From Fragilaria radians (lineage: Eukaryota; Bacillariophyta; Fragilariophyceae; Fragilariales; Fragilariaceae): 11,506 bases of DNA. The stretch is taken from assembly GCA_900642245.1 (NCBI GenBank), contig CAAAJI010000434.1, positions 51,964 to 63,469 on the forward strand, in the 5' to 3' direction. Under the pieces are notes generated by a model. It was not told the origin of the DNA, ran no database searches, and saw only the letters and a list, made by a program, of their open reading frames with translations. Position 1 is the stretch's first letter, and each line of letters starts with the position of its first letter. Shown here in pieces: positions 1 to 7,326 of the stretch. Both the position numbers and the translations under genes were made by a program.

Positions 1-2
1 TT

Positions 3-528
3 TTATTCTTCACCTCTTGTAAGTCGTTCGGCGCACTGCACAACATTCAATCGTCTTATTTTAAATTTCATTGTCATTACTTGAACAGTGCTTGGATTGA
101 ATTTTAAATGTGTACAACGATCACGAAGAGCATGTGATATCTACAAAGGAAAAGTAATGAGATCAATTTTGCTGCTAGAAGTAATACTTTAGGTCACATA
201 CCTTAGTGCGACACATCTTGGGATCCAGTGCAATCATTTGTCCCTGACCATTTTCTTTTAAGAACCTGTATCCTGATACACTAAGCTTAAGCAGGGTTTC
301 CTCGATTATTTTTGTTTTTCCCATCCGATTAGTCGAATCAAAATAATCGGGAGCTATAAGATCAACATAGTTCCGAAAGAAACGATTACCCAAATGCTTG
401 GATATTCCCCTGCCAAATAAAATGTCTTTCACTCCAGTCAGGGTGGTTCTCCGGTAATTACCTTTCCTTGGTTTGCAATGCACGGTTCCAGCTCCGAAGA
501 CGCCATCATGAGACGTAGTTAACTGCAT
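3..528 (-). CDS. DUF6824-domain protein, two exons (spliced)
   Basis: Exon 1 runs 528 to 202 and exon 2 runs 140 to 3, giving about 154 residues. The intron (201-141) has a GTATGT donor and a pyrimidine-rich TTTGTAG acceptor. An unspliced reading would stop 8 codons after the donor, whereas splicing continues with ISHALRDR, which matches the usual SQALRDR-like end of the domain. Domain landmarks are DILFGRG, HLGNRFFRNYVD, a basic KTKIIEETLLKL helix and GYRFLKENGQG. This order is typical of DUF6824, a domain greatly expanded in diatoms and of unknown biochemical function; a DNA-related role is sometimes suspected but not shown here. The start ATG at 528-526 is the first ATG of the frame and is preserved in the decayed copy at 2041-2397. 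The same bases could instead be a splice acceptor (TTTTTCTTGATTATGCAG), in which case an upstream exon is missing from this call. Confidence 0.72.
141..201 (-). other. 61-bp spliceosomal intron in the DUF6824 gene
   Basis: The minus strand reads AAG|GTATGTG at the donor and TTTTCCTTTGTAG|ATATC at the acceptor. Splicing falls between codons (phase 0). The decayed paralogue has an interval of exactly the same length (2104-2164). There the AG is kept, but the donor GT has become AT. Confidence 0.7.
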
Positions 529-656
529 AATCAAGAAAAATTAGTTTTACAAAAATAATTATCTAATAGTCAAGCTGAATAATTTTCACCGTGACAGAGA
601 AGGTTGAAAATTGTTAGTTTGTTAATTTGACGTCTTAAAACTTTGCATATCTGTTT

Positions 657-890
657 TCACACCAGAATAATTATCTTGCTGGAGAAGTAGCTCAGAGGGA
701 ACATGAACACCAACACAAACAGGAGACTAATACAGGTCTCCTTGGCTCCATAATTGGCATCTGTAACATCAGCATCATCATTATTGAAATCATTCAATAC
801 AGATTTTCTTTCAACTGTATTTATTGACTCTCTAGGTATGCAGGAAGTGATAATTGTTTGTCTCGGAAACATTGTATAATTCCTTGTCAT
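657..890 (-). CDS. Small unrecognised reading frame upstream of the DUF6824 gene
   Basis: This is a 77-residue frame starting with ATG at 890-888. It has a polar acidic middle (NDFNNDDADVTDAN, about residues 34-47) and a hydrophobic C-terminal stretch of about 20 residues (LLFVLVFMFPLSYF and following) that could be a membrane anchor. I recognise no family. It lies about 130 bp upstream of the DUF6824 start on the same strand, so it could be a 5' exon of that gene. However, only GTGTTG or GTGTTC donors inside the hydrophobic part keep the frame with the candidate acceptor at 525, and these are weak sites. A chance reading frame is equally likely. Confidence 0.18.
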   Translation of the reverse strand: MTRNYTMFPRQTIITSCIPRESINTVERKSVLNDFNNDDADVTDANYGAKETCISLLFVLVFMFPLSYFSSKIIILV

Positions 891-2040
891 TCATTCATGT
901 CAGAATAAGAAATGGGATTGCAAGATCTGCTTGTAATTGATTTCGCTATGCTCTCCACTGAAATTGCTTCAAGTTGTGTACACTTTCTTGTTGTCAGTAT
1001 GCTCTACAAATGTCCCTAAGCAAGAGGAACAATGAATGCAATTAAAAGACTTGGAAACTGAAGAGAAACCCAGGAGCTGAATCTGAAACTGGTTGTTTAG
1101 TATCTTAAGTCATATTTAAGGATATTCAGAATTTTAAATGTATTGAGGGCTTAGTTGCTATTGATGTCTCAATTTCAGTTGGAATTAATGGTTACAGACT
1201 TGTAAGGAATTTCAAATTCCTTTAGTGTGCTTGATGCGGAGATCTGTTCATACTGATGCAAATTTACATGCAAGTTTTCCAAGTTTTCTTGCCATAATTA
1301 TTGCACCATTTATTCTTATCTATTCTCAATTTTTTACGAATTAATGAGCCTCATTTTCTCCCATGTGGATCAAGAAACAGATTGATTTTCCCACATATTT
1401 TTACTTTTTTTAACCATGTGGGTGAACTGGCTAAATAAGTCCTATCAAATTTTTGGTTGCAAGCACAGCAAAACCCTCTTGGAGAGGTTATGGGTCAAAA
1501 ATATAGACACAAAGGTGTGACATGTGGTGATGTCAATGATGGATTTGCAAATTTGTATCCATAAGCACAGATCTGGAGAATTATTCATCAAAAATTTCAG
1601 TGAAATTGATTTATTCCAAGACGTAATGAGGATAATTCAAGACAGGGTCTACATATATTTATAGACCCCAATTCCTTAGCTTGTTAATGTAGGGGCTAAC
1701 CATAATATATATTTTATTATGTCAAGCAAAACAAGAAGGAAGAAGTTGGTACTGACTGCGTAAGTTCCACAATTTCAATCATACATCGAGTGCCTGGGTT
1801 GTTCCTTTGAACAGAAAAAGCAAGTCTTTTCAGATTTTAAAGTGTAAGAAGTACAAAGAATACAATATAGCTTCCTTGACACATAGTTATAGCAAAATTG
1901 TGTATATTTCATCCAAGTCAATTGGTTCAGATTTTAAAGTTTAAAACAACATATCCCTTGTTGACACATACTCAGGGCAAATATATTTTTTGGAAGTCAG
2001 TATTCATTTATCTTTGAAAGGAAACAGTATCTTTCTCATT
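891..2040. other. Gene-poor stretch between the two DUF6824 copies
   Basis: No recognisable coding region was found on either strand. Contents seen are: a 9+1+9 palindrome at 1204-1222 (arms AAGGAATTT/AAATTCCTT); a 7-bp inverted repeat CCCACAT/ATGTGGG at 1390-1422; a 7-bp hairpin GGGTCTA/TAGACCC at 1645-1668 around a TATATTTATA core; and imperfect direct repeats from 1829 onward. Confidence 0.5.
1829..2010. repeat. Imperfect tandem direct repeat, unit about 85-97 bp
   Basis: The word TTCAGATTTTAAAGT occurs at 1829-1843 and again at 1926-1940. In each unit it is followed by a CC-TTGACACATA block (1876-1885 and 1961-1970) and then a GCAAA-rich AT stretch. The spacing differs by 12 bp between the two words, so the units carry an indel. 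The repeat ends close to the edge of the second DUF6824 copy. Confidence 0.45.
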
Positions 2041-2397
2041 ACTTGAACAGTGCTTGGTTTGAGTTTTTAAATGTGTATAACGATCACGAAGAGCCTGTGA
2101 TATCTTAAAAGGACAAGTAATGAGATCAGTTTCGCTGGTATAAGTAATACTTTAGGTCACATATCTTAGGTCGACACGTCTTGGGATCCAGTGCAATCAT
2201 ATGTCCCTGACCAGTTTCGTTTGAGAACCTGTATCCTGATACACTGGCTATAGTAAGATCAACATAGTTCAGAAAGAAATGATTACCCAAATGCTTGGAT
2301 ATTCCCCTGCCAGATAAAATGTCTTTCACTCAAGCCAGGTTTTGCAATGCACGGTTCCAACTCCGAAGACGGCTTCATCAGACGTAGATAATTGCAT
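2041..2397 (-). pseudogene. Decayed duplicate of the DUF6824 gene
   Basis: The sequence aligns along its whole length with 73-528, including the intron and exon 2. Relative to the left copy it has a net loss of 66 bp, which removes the IAPDYFDSTNRMGKTK part of the domain. It also has a net loss of 28 bp between the TVHCK and KDILSGRG segments, which shifts the frame and gives an early stop. A 1-bp insertion occurs in exon 2 after THLK. The splice donor is AT instead of GT at 2164-2163, while the acceptor AG at 2105-2104 is retained. The recognisable peptide pieces are KDILSGRGISKHLGNHFF, SGYRFSNETGQG and ISQALRDRYTHLK. The last of these is closer to the usual domain end than the same stretch of the intact copy. 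Confidence 0.78.
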
Positions 2398-2643
2398 AAA
2401 AAAGGAAAACTAAGTAATAGACCAATGATCGTAGGCTTATAAATGCTTCTATATACTGTAGACTGTCCTTTTGGAGTACACCTTCAAATCTATTACTGAT
2501 TTCCTCCCGTCGAAATCTTTGAGTTCTTGTCGTGAGGTAAATCCTGCACAGGCATAAATACTCAAGTTCCTACCTTATAGATGTTTAAATATAAAACATC
2601 AATATAATATGTTTCTTATTTAGAAACTAGAGAGGCTTCTAGC
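2398..2643. other. Non-coding AT-rich spacer
   Basis: No gene or RNA was recognised. One short inverted repeat, AACAT/ATGTT, is present near 2597-2613. Confidence 0.4.
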
Positions 2644-2837
2644 TGTAAGTTCCTCTTTAATATATAAGGAAGACAACCGTTATGAGTTCTCCTTTTTATA
2701 AAAGGAACAGTAATAGATTCAAGTGTGAGAATCAGTAAGATTCTTCCAGTAAGAATCTTCTTTATTCTAAGAATCTAGAATAATTACTAATTCTCATAAT
2801 TTCTGTTTTATCGTTTACTTTCTCCTTTAATCCTACA
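2644..2837. repeat. LTR-like, strongly structured AT-rich segment (uncertain)
   Basis: The segment is bounded by TGTA (2644) and TACA (2837), the TG...CA ends expected of an LTR. It holds a TATA-like TTTTTATAAAAGG in its first third. It contains a perfect 7-bp hairpin TCCTTTT-TAT-AAAAGGA (2690-2706) and a possible three-way junction at 2726-2796. Against an LTR, no flanking 5-bp target duplication is visible. In addition, the right 50 bp can be read on the minus strand as the end of the reverse-transcriptase remnant. Solo LTR and decayed coding DNA are both open. Confidence 0.25.
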
Positions 2838-3165
2838 GGTTAAGGTAGTTCTACTAGGTTCCTTTGGTGACTCTAACGCCCAAGGGAGCTGATAAACCAT
2901 CACTCTGTTGTTGACCTACATTTATAAGCAAATCTTTCACATTTGTTTACCAATAAATTGTATGGAATGTGCATTTTTCAGATGCCAACTTCCATCTACT
3001 TGCTGTTATAATGCTCTGCCATCTTTGAAAGTCTCTGATCATAGAGGTATACAGTGCATCTGGTCTATCTGTCCTACTGTTATGATTTGTGCAACCATCA
3101 TCAACATATGCTGTGTTGAGTACTTTTCTTTTGGTGATGTTTCTGTAGCTGTGAAATAAGAAACC
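2789..3165 (-). pseudogene. Reverse transcriptase remnant (YVDD palm motif)
   Basis: The minus strand from 3165 to 2950 is open for 72 codons and contains NTAYVDDGCTNHNSRTD. The catalytic Y-V-D-D is encoded at 3108-3097 (residues 20-23). It is followed by the expected helix (MIRDFQRWQSIITAS) and a KLASEKCTFH strand, the W..-.-AS...L...KC arrangement seen after the active site in many LTR-element reverse transcriptases. A stop at 2949-2947 ends the frame. Further pieces appear in other frames: ESPKEPSRTTLTCRIKGE (2873-2811) and then DKTEIMRI (2812-2789). The N-terminal RT fingers, protease, integrase and RNase H are not seen next to it. The lineage within LTR retrotransposons is uncertain, and the piece does not resemble the copia RTs elsewhere in this window. 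Confidence 0.55.
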
Positions 3166-3220
3166 CTATGACCTTTCAATATTGTTGCTTAAATGATCCT
3201 TGCACATTAGTATCACAGGA

Positions 3221-3305
3221 GTCAGCAGTAACCGGCAATTACTGTAGTTGGTTACAGAAAATCATATTTTCTGTGCCGTCGTGGGTTCGAATCCCACTGC
3301 TACCG
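3221..3305 (+). tRNA. Degenerate tRNA-like sequence, candidate CAT anticodon
   Basis: The 3' half is very tRNA-like. It has a perfect T arm GTGGG-TTCGAAT-CCCAC (3281-3297) with a consensus internal B box GGTTCGAATCC. An acceptor strand TGCTACC (3298-3304) and discriminator G follow. A 5-bp arm AGAAA-ATCATAT-TTTCT (3256-3272) gives a 7-base loop with T at position 33 and CAT as anticodon. The 5' half is odd. GTCAGCA (3221-3227) pairs only 5 of 7 with the acceptor strand, and the D arm can be drawn only as GTAACC/GGTTAC with a 16-base loop. No CCA is encoded, as expected for a nuclear gene, and no clear T-run terminator follows. I read it as a tRNA pseudogene or a tRNA-derived repeat head rather than a standard gene. 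Confidence 0.42.
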
Positions 3306-3356
3306 CTTGTTACTAACCATTAATAGTAGTTAGACTAAAAATGCAGATTCTTATAA

Positions 3357-3753
3357 ATACTATGGAAGTCACAGTTGCAAAATGAGATAGCATTATCAGC
3401 AACGGAAAGTGAATACACAGGATTGAGCTATGCACTCCGTGACGCAATACCAATTATGGAACTATTGAAAGAAATGAAGAAATTCAAATTTCCTATACAT
3501 ACCTCGCAAACAAGGATATTGTGCAGGGTGTTTGAGGATAACTCAGGCGCGATTGAAATGGCAAAAGTATTTACATATCGACCACGAACAAATTATCTAA
3601 ATGTGCGACTGCACCACTTTTCGCGACTATGTGGAATGGCAGGAAATCACTTTACATCACATTAGTACCCATGACCAACCAGCCGATTACTTAACTAAGG
3701 CTGTCAATGAAGACACATTAAACAGACATCGGAAAACTGTTATGGGATGGTAA
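3357..3753 (+). pseudogene. Ty1/copia RNase H, C-terminal part, one frameshift
   Basis: The reading starts inside the polyprotein (WKSQLQNEIALSATESEYTG) and contains the copia RNase H hallmarks: ATESEY, a FEDNSGAIEMA segment with the catalytic-region Asp-Asn, and an NVRLHHF segment. The frame breaks at a TTTT run (3618-3621), consistent with one extra T. The other frame then continues with WQEITLHHISTHDQPADYLTK and ends at the stop codon 3751-3753. The piece is about 130 residues. The rest of pol is absent upstream, where a stop at 3354-3356 and the tRNA-like sequence are found instead. RNase H would have removed the RNA strand during retrotransposition; this copy cannot be active. Confidence 0.82.
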
Positions 3754-3779
3754 ACAATTCCCCACGATTATATAGCAGT

Positions 3780-3788
3780 GTGAGGGAG
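3780..3788 (+). other. Polypurine tract of the copia remnant
   Basis: GTGAGGGAG lies 26 bp after the RNase H stop and directly before a TG dinucleotide. This is the position of plus-strand priming in Ty1/copia elements. Confidence 0.5.
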
Positions 3789-4075
3789 TGTAAAGAAATG
3801 GATACTAAAGAGAAACACTATCTAAATAATTCGCAGATAGTATATACGTCGACAACACATGATGAAGATGCATGATTTGTCCAATCATATCAAGTCACAC
3901 TGAATAAGATCCAAAAGATTTGATACAAGAATTAAGTCATAATTTTCATTTCTACACTTGCTTTAGCTCCTTTGCCCAACCTCAATCGTTCGTTAATTTA
4001 CAAGTTAAATTGACTTGACGTTTGCATTAAAATAACACAGGTGTTCAACTTGATTCTACTTCTACTTCTTGTTCA
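3789..4075 (+). repeat. Probable 3' LTR of the plus-strand copia remnant
   Basis: It begins TGTAAAG immediately after the polypurine tract and can be closed at a CA after CTTCTACTTCTTGTTCA (4075), a pyrimidine-rich end. The 5' boundary is well supported. The 3' boundary is a guess, because no second LTR is present in the window for comparison. No target-site duplication can be tested. Confidence 0.45.
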
Positions 4076-4102
4076 AAAAGTGAAATATAAAAAGGAACCT
4101 CA

Positions 4103-4455
4103 CCTTTATCTACAAATAAAGGCGTTCAATGTATTGATTTTCCTTGAGACAGTGGTTGTAGAAAGCACTACACAAAAATCCTTGGAAGAAATAACAACAA
4201 GACAAAGATCTTGAAAGGTTGAGGTGTCAAAATAGACATGATCTAATCTACAAGATTTCCATAGTACTCTGTTTAGATAAGTACTATGCAAGTACTTCAC
4301 TGATAGAACTGGTATAACGTGTTACTTCCCTGATCTTGATACCTCAAGTTGACGACTACGCGCAACGAATAACACTTTTGATCAACAACAGAATCCATCA
4401 AAAGTAACTTTGTTTACAATAGACAATGTGAAAGAATGAATAATACTTCACATTG
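4103..4455. other. Array of perfect inverted repeats (hairpin cluster)
   Basis: In order, the pairings are: CCTTTAT/ATAAAGG (4103-4122, loop 6); GATTTT/AAAATC (4136-4180) enclosing TGTAG/CTACA (4157-4172); AGATCTTG/CAAGATTT (4206-4258) enclosing AGGTTG/TAATCT and TGTC/GACA; CATAGTACT/AGTACTATG (4260-4288, loop 11); CTTGA-TACC-TCAAG (4335-4348); ACTTTTGAT/ATCAAAAGT (4374-4405, loop 14); and CAATGTGAA/TTCACATTG (4424-4455, loop 14). The last two have equal stem and loop lengths and centres 50 bp apart. No coding sequence was recognised on either strand. It may be a structured RNA, the tail of the LTR element, or a MITE-like sequence; none is proven. Confidence 0.5.
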
Positions 4456-6400
4456 ATTAGAAAGAAATGTTCCAACACAACGAAATTTAAATTTGAAGAC
4501 TGAAATATTCTAATTTAATTCATTTAGGTAGCCCAGATGTTCCATGTGCTATTCTAATCTAGTGATTCAAAACTAGAAGCTAAACCAGAGAATTTCGGAA
4601 TACCCTACAATTCCTTTTTCCAGTTTTCCTGCTTGGCTTGTTGAAGATGTGGCGTATCTTTTTCACACCAAAGTTGGGGTTTATAACCTTCATGCTCTTT
4701 GCTTTGTTTGGTTAATACCTTACTCCTATAATTTCAATCCTATACATCCCACCTTGATGCCCAATCATTTGTATTTTCTTGAAAGCATCTCTTAATTCAC
4801 AAATCAAGAATTTCTTCTTATGAAATATTTTTTCTTAAACTCTTTACGCTTAGATTTTCTAAATTCATGGACTCAATCTTCCTTTGTCTGGGAGCATTCA
4901 TTCAGCTTGTCTACAATTCCTCTATTACCTTCGATAGTCTTTTGTTACTTGTGTAAAAATGGACATTGACCATTATCTCTAGTATTTTGACATCAAAATA
5001 AATTATGTAAAGTGACCTGGGTAACTCACTTTTGAGATTTTGTTGAATAAATTGTCGATTCTAAACCGTCACTGAATTCAGGGAACAATCACCTTGGTCT
5101 TGCGTGACTCATGATGGATTTATGATCCATGCAGAACACTTTTGGGAGTTATAGGTAATCTCTATTTGTGAAGTAGGATTCTATTCAGTCAACCTGTTCA
5201 CGTTCTACTCGTTTCTATCTGTGCTGTTGCTATGGAGGTAAAACATCTTTTTCCAGGCACAATTTTGTTGTTACCGTCTTGATGATTTCCCACCAGTCAG
5301 GGTCCTTGTAGGCATTCCAGGGATTGTGACAACAGTTATTCCAGTTGTATACTAACATGGAGATATACATGCCATGGTATCTCTAATTATTTGCATGCCC
5401 TCGACAATTGAGATCATATTTTGAGAAATCAATTATGGATTGTGGTGAGGGGGCTTGTTGAGTCAAGGCTTAGTTTATATTGTTTTGTTCGTATTTTTTA
5501 ATCTTTTCTTTTATTTGAAAATGGATGTTACCAGCTGTTATTGTACAGATTTAGTTGGCAAGGTAATCGAATCTAGCTTTTCAAGGTGATGGTTTGATGG
5601 CAAGTTTTAAGAGATATTGGAGGCAAGAATTGAAAAGTGAAAACTATACCTCAATTTCCTTGTCAGAGCTTTCTAACTCTGTTTTTGGATGAGTGAAGGT
5701 AATATTTCTTAATACAAATCAGCCGAGCTTGAATAAAAATGAAAAATTTAATGGTGATGTGAACGGGGTGAATTCGTTCCCTTGCGCCCTGATGTCAATG
5801 ATTGGTTTTAGGAATTAAGGTGTTAGTTGAATATTCGTATTTGGTTATTGTAATTGTCCATGTTGGAATAATAAGAGTTAGGAGGCTTTTTGATTCATTC
5901 TTAATTTGACAACACCAAAGTATGTTTGATATTCTATTCTATTCGAATATATAACGGTGACAGGTCTAATATTGAGAGTAAATCTTTTCAAATTCACTCA
6001 GATTTCACAACTTAAAAGTCAATTTCCAGATATTTTGTAGTGAACATATTGTTAAATGTATTTATCGATGGATACTTGAACATGCTTTTCAGAGAAAATC
6101 ATTCATTGAAGTATCGTCGTAGTTTGGGTGTTGCAGATTACAAAACAACCTAAATTTCAAGATCCATATTTTCATAAGCCATATATGAAATAAGGTATGC
6201 CAAGCATGTGCTCTATATAATTTAACGCTCAGACTACTACCGGTTTTGTCGTCATCCGATATTGACACTGGTCCGTGTTAAAATGTTTATAACGCACCTT
6301 TCCTTTTAAAAACTCAATATTGTTAACTTAAACTTAACCTGAAATCATCTGGGGAATATGACTCCAAAGCTTATTCCACGAGTCAGCTATTTGCTTTTCT
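4456..6400. other. Gene-poor AT-rich region
   Basis: I see no recognisable gene. Scattered hairpins are present: TCTAGT/ACTAGA (4558-4577), TATTTTGA-CA-TCAAAATA (4983-5000), AAAGTGA/TCACTTT (5009-5032), ATGGAT/ATCCAT (5114-5130), GAGATA/TATCTC (5360-5383) and a nested GATACTT/AAGTATC with TTTTC-AGA-GAAAA (6071-6115). A 12-bp palindrome AAATTTAAATTT lies at 4483-4494. On the minus strand at 5370-5230 there is a 46-codon frame rich in Trp, Asn and Cys (NPWNAYKDPDWWEII) that I cannot assign and that may be chance. Confidence 0.4.
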
Positions 6401-6404
6401 TAAA

Positions 6405-6644
6405 ATGGTCAGGAATCGCGTTGCTACTCAGGAACATAGAAATCCTGATTACAGGTATGATGCTATATTCAACTCTATGCCTTTTTCTTCTTTTGCTATT
6501 GTGAGATAACACTTTTTCTTTTTTGGAAATTATAGTCAATCAAAGGTTAAATGCAAAGTGTTAAGAAACAACGATGCTTTTTATTATACCAATATTACTT
6601 CAATCACTTGTCATCAAAAGCATGCTCAATTGGCCTTTTGTTAG
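6405..6644 (+). CDS. Hypothetical small two-exon gene
   Basis: Exon 1 (6405-6454) starts ATGGTCAGG and exon 2 is 6536-6644, giving 52 residues. The putative 81-bp intron has a CAG|GTATGA donor. It has a pyrimidine-rich 3' end (ACTTTTTCTTTTTTGG) and a TTATAG acceptor. Splicing joins frames without a stop (NPDY then SQSKVKCKVLRNN) and the product ends QLAFC. No domain was recognised. Competing reading: without splicing, a hydrophobic frame from an ATG near 6358 runs through the same donor, so the splice model may be coincidence. No transcript evidence is available here. Confidence 0.22.
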
Positions 6645-7164
6645 CTGATGTATGGGGAGAGAATATTTCAATCCAACCATTCATGGCTTCAACAAAACCT
6701 TTTTTAGCTTTTTATTGCTTATTTATCCAGAAGTCGCTTTCTTGAAGCTTTTCTAATTTTTGGAAACCATACAAAACTCAATTAGCCTACCTTAAAATCC
6801 CAATACGATTTGATGCAATTTTAATCCTTCAGTATCAAAATTTCTTTCCCCGTCGCTTCAGAAATCTGCTCTGATTACACATACATATCTAGATTTGCGT
6901 AGACATCCGGGAATTAAGATTAAGTAATTTAACAATGTAACATGTACAAGTCTTGGGAAACCTTGAATGCTTTTCAATCACAAAACAGACATCAAAGTTC
7001 TTTCAAACCGTTCTTTTTGTTCTAGCTCTTGTTCCGCTTCTACTTCTTCTTCTTCTTCCCCTTCTCTTGAGGAAATGATTCCCGAATATAAATATCAACT
7101 TTTATGAGTTTGTAATTTCAATTCCAAAATTTTATAATTTCATTTTTATCCTACAAACTTTCAC
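6645..7164. other. Non-coding stretch with a pyrimidine-rich tract
   Basis: No gene was recognised. At about 7017-7068 the plus strand is almost purely pyrimidine, with a run of TTC triplets. It resembles the CTTCTACTTCT ending proposed for the LTR at 3789-4075, so a lost LTR end is possible. Confidence 0.3.
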
Positions 7165-7199
7165 TTAACACAACTGCACTTCTTTGGATTCAGCTCCCA

Positions 7200-7220
7200 C
7201 TTCTTGCAGCTTCTTGCAGC
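7200..7220. repeat. 10-bp perfect tandem duplication
   Basis: TTCTTGCAGC is repeated twice back to back (7201-7220). It is a recent-looking slippage product with no associated gene. Confidence 0.7.
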
Positions 7221-7326
7221 AAAAGGACTCAAGAATCAACATGCTTCCTCTGTGCTGAATACACCAACTTCCTTCCTGCTTGGCCATGCCGTCTTGCACA
7301 GTCAACAGAGCTGCTCCTGATCCCCC

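Noticed and set aside
2360..2385. CTGATGA on the minus strand as a hammerhead ribozyme core
   Set aside because: It is part of the decayed DUF6824 coding sequence, and no matching GAAA and third stem are present.
2908..3159. Plus-strand open frame of 83 codons
   Set aside because: It is antisense to the reverse-transcriptase remnant, whose YVDD and following motifs are on the minus strand.
3281..3305. Reading the tRNA-like 3' end as a retroelement primer-binding site
   Set aside because: The sequence is in tRNA sense on the strand of the copia remnant. Its complement lacks the leading TGG that would pair with a CCA end.
4106..4300. Minus-strand open frame of 64 codons
   Set aside because: It runs through the hairpin cluster, shows no family resemblance, and its length is within chance.
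4483..4494. 12-bp palindromes such as AAATTTAAATTT and AACTTATAAGTT (8204-8215)
   Set aside because: Several 12-bp palindromes are expected by chance in AT-rich sequence of this length.
6551..6745. Plus-strand open frame of 64 codons
   Set aside because: No domain was recognised, and it overlaps the candidate spliced frame in another phase. It is most likely chance.
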